Shown in pieces: positions 1-4,825 of a stretch of DNA of 5,654 nucleotides. Under the pieces are notes generated by a model. That model saw only the letters and a list, made by a program, of their open reading frames with translations, was not told the origin of the DNA and did not search any database. The stretch covers positions 1-5,654 of the forward strand of contig CAAEBW010000230.1 in NCBI GenBank assembly GCA_900754145.1, in the 5' to 3' direction. Each line of letters opens with the position of its first letter. Within the stretch, counting starts at the first letter, position 1. Made by a program: the position numbers and the translations under genes. The DNA comes from Clostridia bacterium. Its GTDB lineage: Bacteria; Bacillota; Clostridia; Oscillospirales; Acutalibacteraceae.

Positions 1-481
1 CGGAATCGATAATAACCGCTTTAGGCGGATAAAACGCGCCCACAATATTTTTATACCCCTCAAAATCAATGGCTACCTTACCGCCTACAGAGGAATCCAC
101 CTGTGACAAAACGGTGGTGGGGATATTGTAAAAATCAATACCGCGCATATAGCTTGCCGCGGCAAAGCCCGCCATATCGCCGACTACTCCGCCGCCGACG
201 GCTACTACACAGTCGCTCCTTGTAAAGCCGTGCTTTACCATTTCGGAGAGAAGATATTTATATGTGTCAAAGCATTTTGACGGCTCGCCCTCTTTTACCG
301 TTACAATAAACGGGGTCTTCGACTGTTCGGCAACCGTCTTTGCGTATTCCGCGGGAACGCCGCTGTCGGTCACGATAAACACTCGGCGGTTTAAATTAAG
401 GTATTCCCCCGCCTTTTTTAGCGAGCCGCGTTCAAGATAGATATTATACTCCCCCGTAGAGGTTTTAACAGGTATTATCAT
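1..481 (-). CDS. aroB: 3-dehydroquinate synthase, N-terminal part (cut by window edge)
   Basis: This is the first 160 residues of AroB, the NAD- and metal-dependent cytosolic enzyme that cyclises DAHP to 3-dehydroquinate, the second step of the shikimate pathway. The nucleotide-binding glycine motif is clear at residues 96-102 (GGGVVGD), followed by MAGFAAASYMRGI and then the family signature PTTVLSQVDSSVGGK at about 121-135 and KNIVGAFYPP at about 144-153. The usual length is about 350 residues; the metal-binding Glu and His residues lie beyond the window. The ATG at 481-479 overlaps the pheA stop codon as ATGA, and a GAGG ribosome binding site lies inside the end of pheA, so the two genes are very probably translationally coupled. 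Placement after pheA suggests a shared aromatic amino acid transcript. There is no sign of damage. The identification is firm. Confidence 0.96.
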   Translation of the reverse strand, partial: MIIPVKTSTGEYNIYLERGSLKKAGEYLNLNRRVFIVTDSGVPAEYAKTVAEQSKTPFIVTVKEGEPSKCFDTYKYLLSEMVKHGFTRSDCVVAVGGGVVGDMAGFAAASYMRGIDFYNIPTTVLSQVDSSVGGKVAIDFEGYKNIVGAFYPPKAVIIDS

Positions 482-1581
482 TCATCCTCACCCTTTAAGA
501 TTACTTCCCTTTCAAAGCTGCCCGCAATTCTGATACTGCTGCATTTTTCTTTTAGCGCATTAAGCATTTCCCTGCCCTTTTCGCTGTTTATATTTCCCTC
601 GCCCTCGGCGTAGAAATAATAGCTCCAGATAAGCTCCTTTGTAGGGCGGGATTTTAATGCACGCAGGTTGAAGCCGTATTTTCCTATCGTATTTATCGCT
701 TCACCCAATGCACCCGCCTCGTTAGATACGGTAAAGAGCATAATAAACTGATTGTCGGCGTCGGACGGGGTTTTCGGCGTCTTTGAAAATACCGCAAAGC
801 GAGTTGTGTTACTGCCGCTCTCATTGATATGCGCCTCTAACTTTTTAAGCCCGAAAATCCTCGCCGCCTCGCTTGAGCCTATCGCGGCGGTGTCGTGCCT
901 GCCCGCTTCGGCGACCTGCTTTGCGGCGACAGCGGTATTTACCGCCTCAACAGGCTCAAAGCCGTGTTCTCTTATGTACTTAGCGCATTGACCGAGTGCC
1001 TGCGGGTGGCTTATAACTTTTTTTACCTCGTCCATTGTCGTTCCCTTGACGGCAAGGAGATTTTGCACAACCTCAATATCGTAAATACCATTGATATAAA
1101 GCGTGCCGAAAAAGGTCAGGTCCATAACCCCGACAACGTCGCCGTTGTGGCTGTTTTCAATAGGCAATACCGCGCAGTCGCACTCGCCCTTTACCACAGA
1201 ATCGTAAGCCGCCTTGAAATCGGCGTAGGGAACCGCCTTAGCGTCGGGGAAAATACGGTTCGCGGCGATATTGGCGAACGCCCCCTCAACCCCGCTGTAG
1301 GCAACCCGCATACCCTCAAGCAGTCTGTGCTGATAGGCTTTTGAAATGTCCATATTACTCTGCAAAAAGCTTACAAAATAGGACTTCAGGGCTTCGTTAT
1401 CAATAAGCTTGGAATTGCGTTTTATAACCTCTGCTTCCCGCGCAGAATCGGTAACCCGCACTCCGTTCGCCTTTTTGTACTCGGCGACCGATTTAACCGC
1501 CGCCATACGCTTTTCAAAAAGCTTTGCCATTTCCCTGTCAATCTCGTTAATCTGCTGTCTTGCTTTTTCTAAATCAGTCAT
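478..1581 (-). CDS. pheA: Bifunctional chorismate mutase / prephenate dehydratase (P-protein)
   Basis: A 367-residue cytosolic enzyme converting chorismate to prephenate and then to phenylpyruvate. Residues 1-88 are an AroQ-type chorismate mutase. Aligned by eye with the E. coli P-protein, all the active-site positions are present: R8, R25, K36, D45, R48, E49, S80 and Q84. Residues about 91-268 are prephenate dehydratase, with PIENS at 140-144 and the catalytic TRF motif at T260-R261-F262. Residues about 279-360 are an ACT domain with GALG at 290-293 and, in place of the usual ESRP effector motif, KSRP at 310-313. The ATG has a GGAG site about seven bases upstream, and the gene starts 11 nt after the aminotransferase stop. 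Feedback inhibition by phenylalanine is known for the family; the E-to-K change could alter it (inference). Confidence 0.96.
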   Translation of the reverse strand: MTDLEKARQQINEIDREMAKLFEKRMAAVKSVAEYKKANGVRVTDSAREAEVIKRNSKLIDNEALKSYFVSFLQSNMDISKAYQHRLLEGMRVAYSGVEGAFANIAANRIFPDAKAVPYADFKAAYDSVVKGECDCAVLPIENSHNGDVVGVMDLTFFGTLYINGIYDIEVVQNLLAVKGTTMDEVKKVISHPQALGQCAKYIREHGFEPVEAVNTAVAAKQVAEAGRHDTAAIGSSEAARIFGLKKLEAHINESGSNTTRFAVFSKTPKTPSDADNQFIMLFTVSNEAGALGEAINTIGKYGFNLRALKSRPTKELIWSYYFYAEGEGNINSEKGREMLNALKEKCSSIRIAGSFEREVILKGEDE

Positions 1582-1592
1582 AACCGTCTCCG

Positions 1593-2774
1593 TTATTTGT
1601 ATTCTTCTATAAGTGCCTTGAAGCTTGGTAAAGCGCGTTCAATCTGTTCCGTCGAAACGCAGTAGCAGATTCTGAGATACCCTTTATATCCGAAATCATC
1701 GCTCGGAACCAATAAAAGCTCATACTTCTTTGCCCGCTCGCAAAAGGCGTATGCATCCTCCTCGGGCGATTTTACAAATAGATAAAACGCGCCGTCGGGC
1801 GGGACTACCGTGTATCCGTACTCTCTAAGGGAGTTTAAAAGCAAATCGCGGTTTTTGCGGTAAACGGTAAGGTCGGGAAGTATATTCACACACTCGCCTA
1901 CCGTGTACTGCAAAAGGCTCGGGGCGCAGACAAAGCCGAGAGACCGACCCGCGCCGCAGACCGCCGCGTATACTTCTCCGCTGTTATTAGCATTTGGTGA
2001 AACAAATATATAACCTATCCGCTCACCCGGCAAGGAAAGCGATTTACTGTATGAATAGCATACAAGCGTGTTGTAATAATATTTCGGAATATAAGGTACG
2101 CTTACATCATAGACAAGCTCCCTGTACGGCTCGTCGGAAATAATATAAATCTCCCTGCCGTATTCCGCTTGCTTTTTATTAAGAAGAGCGGTAAGCTTAC
2201 TTATTGTTTCCTCCGAAAAAACCGCGCCTGTCGGGTTGTTAGGCGAATTTACGATTATCGCTTTGGTTTTAGCCGTGACGGCTTTTTCGAGCGCGGCAAA
2301 ATCAATTTGAAAATCGCCCTCGCGGCACAAAACCTCAACAAGCCTTGCACCCGCTTTCTCCGCGAAAACGCGGTATTCGGGGAAAAACGGGGCTAAAACT
2401 ATAACTTCGTCCCCCGCGTTTACAAGGGCGTTAAGGCTGATAGTAAGCGAAGCTGCCGCGCCGCAGGTCATATAAATAAGGTTAGGGTCTGACTTAAAAT
2501 CAAATGTGCTCTCAATATGATCGGCAATAGCATCTCTTACGGTAAAATCGCCCTGAGCCGAGGTGTAACCGTGAAGCGCGACCGGGTCTTTTTCCCTTAT
2601 TAAACGCTCCATAGTGTCGGTAACCTTTTTAGGGGTTGGCACGCTCGGATTGCCGATAGAAAAATCAAAGACATTTTCCGCCCCTATCTGTGTTCTTCTT
2701 ATTTTCGCATATTCAAAAATCTCGCGGATAACCGAGCGTTTTTTTCCGAGTCCCGCCATTTTATCGTTAATCAT
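1593..2774 (-). CDS. PLP-dependent class I/II aminotransferase, probably aromatic/aspartate type
   Basis: A 393-residue fold-type I aminotransferase. Visible motifs, counted from the chosen start, are GNP at 41-43, the phosphate-binding CGAAAS at 104-109, FFPEY at 130-134, NSPNNPTG at 176-183, DEPY at 214-217 and SYSKSLSLPGERIGY at 241-255. K244 is the Schiff-base lysine, R252 contacts the cofactor phosphate and R368 is the expected substrate carboxylate arginine. Exact substrates cannot be read from the sequence. First place in an operon with pheA and aroB, behind a Phe/Tyr-rich leader peptide, suggests it makes Phe and/or Tyr from the keto acid (inference). The frame stays open up to a GTG at 2810, but that codon lies inside the terminator stem. 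ATG 2774 is preferred because GGGTGA sits at good spacing before it; the adjacent ATG 2777 is also possible. Confidence 0.9.
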   Translation of the reverse strand: MINDKMAGLGKKRSVIREIFEYAKIRRTQIGAENVFDFSIGNPSVPTPKKVTDTMERLIREKDPVALHGYTSAQGDFTVRDAIADHIESTFDFKSDPNLIYMTCGAAASLTISLNALVNAGDEVIVLAPFFPEYRVFAEKAGARLVEVLCREGDFQIDFAALEKAVTAKTKAIIVNSPNNPTGAVFSEETISKLTALLNKKQAEYGREIYIISDEPYRELVYDVSVPYIPKYYYNTLVCYSYSKSLSLPGERIGYIFVSPNANNSGEVYAAVCGAGRSLGFVCAPSLLQYTVGECVNILPDLTVYRKNRDLLLNSLREYGYTVVPPDGAFYLFVKSPEEDAYAFCERAKKYELLLVPSDDFGYKGYLRICYCVSTEQIERALPSFKALIEEYK

Positions 2775-2790
2775 CATTTCACCCGTTTTC

Positions 2791-2843
2791 AAAATATAAG
2801 CCCGCAACACTCACTGCAAAATAAGCAGGAGTAACTGCGGGCT
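2791..2843 (-). terminator. Intrinsic terminator of the attenuator
   Basis: On the minus-strand RNA the 5' arm AGCCCGCA (2843-2836) pairs perfectly with UGCGGGCU (2806-2799). The stem continues inside with ACUC/GAGU (2832-2829 with 2812-2809) and CUGC/GCAG (2828-2825 with 2817-2814), closing a UUAUUUU loop. A U-rich tail, UAUAUUUU, follows at 2798-2791. The structure ends about 16 nt before the preferred aminotransferase start codon, so termination here would shut off the whole operon. The GC-rich base plus U tail is typical of rho-independent termination. Confidence 0.88.
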
Positions 2844-2863
2844 GTCCGTACAACATATAAAGG

Positions 2864-2932
2864 CTAAGCTTTATGGGCGCACAGGCAGTCCGTCTTATAG
2901 TAATAAAATCGATAAGCTATGTAACCGAACAT
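2864..2932 (-). CDS. Aromatic-rich leader peptide (attenuator ORF), 22 aa
   Basis: A short ORF, ATG at 2932-2930 and TAG stop at 2866-2864, beginning MFGYIAYRFYYYK. It contains Phe at positions 2 and 9 and Tyr at 4, 7, 10, 11 and 12, so 7 of 22 residues are aromatic, including four in a row at codons 9-12. There is no Trp. A good ribosome binding site (AAAGGGTGG, about five bases before the ATG) and a start about 26 nt after the predicted transcription start make translation likely. It precedes an operon for phenylalanine/aromatic synthesis and is followed by an antiterminator/terminator pair. This matches leader peptides such as PheL, whose role is to report tRNA charging through ribosome stalling, not to act as a protein. 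The C-terminal half (codons 14-19) encodes the antiterminator segment. No homology could be tested. Confidence 0.83.
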   Translation of the reverse strand: MFGYIAYRFYYYKTDCLCAHKA

Positions 2933-2965
2933 ACCGTCCACCCTTTCTTCTCAAAACTAAGGTCT

Positions 2966-2994
2966 ATTTTAACCTATTTTTTCCCTTTTGTCAA
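2966..2994 (-). promoter_or_regulatory. Sigma-A promoter of the aromatic operon
   Basis: A perfect -35 box TTGACA (2994-2989), a 17-bp spacer and a -10 box TAAAAT (2971-2966) that differs from consensus at one base. The transcription start is expected near the A at 2958. It lies in the mreB-aminotransferase gap and faces the leader peptide ORF, so the aromatic operon has its own strong promoter, separate from recD2-comF-mreB. The strength of the match suggests high basal initiation, with control mainly by attenuation. Confidence 0.9.
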
Positions 2995-3011
2995 GAGATA
3001 AAGCAAAATTT

Positions 3012-3035
3012 CTTTAACAATTTAAAGCTTTAAAT
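3012..3035 (-). other. AT-rich palindrome / possible weak terminator after mreB
   Basis: A perfect 16-bp palindrome, ATTTAAAGCTTTAAAT (3020-3035), lies 9 nt past the mreB stop codon. An overlapping minus-strand hairpin can form from CTTTAA (3027-3022) and TTAAAG (3017-3012) around an ATTG loop, followed by AAATTTT. The stem is too AT-rich to be a convincing intrinsic terminator. It could instead be an operator upstream of the aromatic promoter, or simply base composition. Only the symmetry is certain. Confidence 0.35.
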
Positions 3036-3043
3036 CGCTAAAT

Positions 3044-4066
3044 TCATTCTACAATCAATTCTTTTATAGAACGAAGCTGATAATCGACGTTTTTAAGCAG
3101 CTCGGGCTTTTTAAGGGCGACCGCCGCTCCCTTTACAACGCTGTGTGCGGGGTCGTCGAGCTGATGAATCTCAATACCTAAATATTTATTCAGCTTTTCG
3201 GCTAAACCGTTTAACTGCGAACCGCCGCCCGTTAAGTACATTCCGTCCTCGGTAATATCCGCCACCAAATCGGGGTCGGTGCGGTTAAGCACCTGGCGGA
3301 TAGCGTTGCAAATCGTATCCAATGTTTCAGAAATCGCCTCATAAACCTCGCCCGAGGAGATTTCAAAGCTTTCGGGCAGACCCGAAAAAACATTTCTTCC
3401 CTTTGCGACTATAGCAACCTCGATATCACGCTTTACCGCCGAGCCTATCTTAATTTTAATCATTTCCGCGGTAAGGGGGCCTATTTCGATATTATATTCC
3501 TTTCGGACATATCTTATAATCTGCATATCAAGGTCTAAGGAGGCGGTTTTAAAGGATTCGCAGACCGCGATTCCCCCAAGGGAAATAACGGCAATATCGG
3601 TCGTACCCGCGCCTATATCAACAATAAGCGTGCCGCGCGGCTTTGAAAAGTCAAGCCCTAAGCCGAACGCCACCGCAAGCGGACCCTCTATTACCGATAC
3701 ATTGCGCCCGCCCGCCGATTCCACAACATTCGAAAGGGAGTGGTGCTGTAATTCGGTAAGTCCCGCGGGCAAGGTAGCCATAATGCGGGGGCGCAAAATG
3801 CGGCTTCCGAAAGCCTGCTGCATATAGTTTTTAAGCATTATTTCGGCAATATCGTAGTCCGAAATAACACCTCGCTCTATAGGCGAAACACTGACAAGAC
3901 TGTCGGGCGTTCTGCCTATTGTCTGCTTAGCCTTCTCGCCGAAGTATACAGGCTCCCAGGTTTCGCTGTCCACCGTCACAACATTCGGCAGCTCCAGCAC
4001 TACCTTCGAGCTTGAAAAAATAACAGTTTTTGAAGATCCTAAATCTATTCCTATATCAGTAGCCAT
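3044..4066 (-). CDS. MreB/Mbl-family actin-like protein, divergent paralogue
   Basis: A 340-residue bacterial actin homologue. MreB proteins polymerise under the membrane and guide lateral wall synthesis. The phosphate-1 motif DLGSSKT is at 8-14, phosphate-2 DIGAGTTD at 150-157 followed by IAVISLGGI, and the adenosine motif LTGGGSQLNGL at 278-288. YNIEIGPLTAEMIKIKIGSA (191-210) is also typical. Two family positions differ. The usual IEEP is IEGP (126-129), so the glutamate equivalent to the catalytic-type residue is G128; and the usual AGD before the D-E-A-I segment is ASL (175-177). It may be a specialised paralogue with altered ATPase activity (inference). ATG 4066 is chosen because GAGG sits six bases upstream; an in-frame TTG at 4078 overlaps that site. 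There are no membrane segments. It follows comF but has its own promoter. Confidence 0.88.
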   Translation of the reverse strand: MATDIGIDLGSSKTVIFSSSKVVLELPNVVTVDSETWEPVYFGEKAKQTIGRTPDSLVSVSPIERGVISDYDIAEIMLKNYMQQAFGSRILRPRIMATLPAGLTELQHHSLSNVVESAGGRNVSVIEGPLAVAFGLGLDFSKPRGTLIVDIGAGTTDIAVISLGGIAVCESFKTASLDLDMQIIRYVRKEYNIEIGPLTAEMIKIKIGSAVKRDIEVAIVAKGRNVFSGLPESFEISSGEVYEAISETLDTICNAIRQVLNRTDPDLVADITEDGMYLTGGGSQLNGLAEKLNKYLGIEIHQLDDPAHSVVKGAAVALKKPELLKNVDYQLRSIKELIVE

Positions 4067-4095
4067 AGCAGTCCTCAATTCAATGTGATATATTC

Positions 4096-4104
4096 ATTAT
4101 AACA
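4096..4104 (-). promoter_or_regulatory. Extended -10 promoter upstream of the mreB-like gene
   Basis: On the minus strand TGTTATAAT (4104-4096) is a perfect extended -10 element: TG, one base, then the consensus TATAAT. The -35 region about 17 bp upstream is poor (TGGTAA), as is common for extended -10 promoters. A start near 4089 would give a leader of about 20-25 nt containing the GAGG ribosome binding site. It lies immediately after the comF stop codon, so the mreB-like gene is probably transcribed both from here and by readthrough from recD2-comF. Confidence 0.65.
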
Positions 4105-4108
4105 TTTT

Positions 4109-4825
4109 TTATTGCCTTTTACCAGCATTATTTTTATTCCGTGTGCTTATAAGCGCGGTAACGCAGTAAACGCCGTCCGCACCCGACGAAATCAGTTGCT
4201 TTGCGCACTCGTCAAGGGTTGCGCCGGTCGTCTTTATATCATCGACAAGCAAAATCGTTTTACCCCTTACCGAGCCCTTTGCGGCATAACGTCCCTTAAC
4301 GTTTTGAAACCGCTCCTTACCGAACAAATCGTGCTGTCTTTTCCCGTTCTTTAGGCAGACAAGCGTATCAGCAAGCGGAGCGCCGAGAATTTCGGCGATT
4401 TTCTCAGCCAGCACGCGGCTTTGGTTAAAACCGCGCTTTAAAAAGCGGTACTTATGCATAGGCACAAAGGTCACCGCGTCAAAGCGTATATCGCGGTATT
4501 CGTTTTTGACGCTAAGCGCCATCTGCTCGGCAAAATATTCGGCGTTGCTCATTTTCCTGCGAAATTTAAAGGAATAAACCCCAAGCCTTGCAGTTTCTTT
4601 ATTTTCAAACGGAGCAATTAAGCAGTCAAAATGAAAGACGCGGTATTTGCACTCGCAGTCGGATTTTTCGTTTCCGCAGCGAATACAGCGTTTAATCGGA
4701 TCGAAGCGCACAAGCATTTCGCGGCAGTAATCGCAAAGCGGCTCGCCGTTATCGGTAACCTCACCGCAGGCGGCGCAGGTTTTCGGGAAAAACGCCTCCT
4801 TAATAAGGTTTATCAAAGCTTTCAT
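4109..4825 (-). CDS. comF: ComF family protein (amidophosphoribosyltransferase-like)
   Basis: A 238-residue cytosolic protein of the ComF/GntX family, linked in transformable bacteria to DNA uptake and processing of incoming single strands. The N-terminus carries a cysteine cluster that looks like a double zinc ribbon: C17/C20, C31/C34, C47/C50 and C57/C59. The C-terminal half is a type I phosphoribosyltransferase domain with the family signature RGFNQ at 131-135 and the PRPP-binding loop LLVDDIKTTGAT at 192-203. Length and domain order are normal. The ATG at 4825 lies inside the end of the recD2 frame, with a 26-nt overlap and an AAAGGA ribosome binding site about 11 bases upstream, so the two are probably coupled. 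Pairing with a RecD2 helicase fits a role in DNA uptake or recombination, but competence itself cannot be judged from this window. Confidence 0.93.
   Translation of the reverse strand: MKALINLIKEAFFPKTCAACGEVTDNGEPLCDYCREMLVRFDPIKRCIRCGNEKSDCECKYRVFHFDCLIAPFENKETARLGVYSFKFRRKMSNAEYFAEQMALSVKNEYRDIRFDAVTFVPMHKYRFLKRGFNQSRVLAEKIAEILGAPLADTLVCLKNGKRQHDLFGKERFQNVKGRYAAKGSVRGKTILLVDDIKTTGATLDECAKQLISSGADGVYCVTALISTRNKNNAGKRQ

Larger units (their letters stand above)
2791..2958 (-). promoter_or_regulatory. Ribosome-mediated transcription attenuator leader (Tyr/Phe type)
   Basis: This is the transcribed leader between the promoter and the aminotransferase gene, about 168 nt. In order it holds a ribosome binding site, a 22-codon aromatic-rich ORF, a segment able to form an antiterminator, and an intrinsic terminator. 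The segment ACUGCCUGU (2889-2881, codons 15-18 of the ORF) can pair with ACAG (2845-2842) and GCAGU (2838-2834) with CCC bulged out. That pairing consumes the 5' arm of the terminator. A ribosome held at the aromatic codons (2908-2897) would leave this segment free, favouring readthrough. A ribosome that reaches the stop codon would cover it and allow termination. A further possible pairing, GGGUG (2943-2939) with CGCCC (2879-2875), would tie up the ribosome binding site. The parts are seen directly; the mechanism is inferred by analogy with pheL and trpL leaders. Confidence 0.82.

Noticed and set aside
895..1344. Plus-strand open frame of about 149 codons opposite pheA
   Set aside because: It is antisense to a complete, motif-rich pheA gene, has no recognisable protein features and shows no ribosome binding site worth noting; the other plus-strand frames in the window are similar.
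2775..2810. Longer aminotransferase start at GTG 2810, adding 12 residues
   Set aside because: The GTG lies inside the 3' side of the terminator hairpin and has no ribosome binding site; the family starts near the MINDKM-like segment, and GGGTGA precedes the ATG pair at 2777/2774.
2791..2958. T-box riboswitch, because the leader contains AGGGUGG
   Set aside because: The motif is at the 5' end of the transcript, where it serves as the leader ribosome binding site. There is no stem I region upstream, since the promoter is only about 20-50 bp away, and the antiterminator T-box consensus is not continued.
2791..2958. 6S RNA or another stand-alone small RNA of about 168 nt
   Set aside because: The 5' and 3' ends do not pair into a long rod, and the translated aromatic-rich ORF with a ribosome binding site explains the sequence better.
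4067..4078. Longer MreB-like start at TTG 4078
   Set aside because: The extra four residues overlap the GAGG ribosome binding site, and MreB homologues begin directly with the GIDLG segment, which fits ATG 4066.
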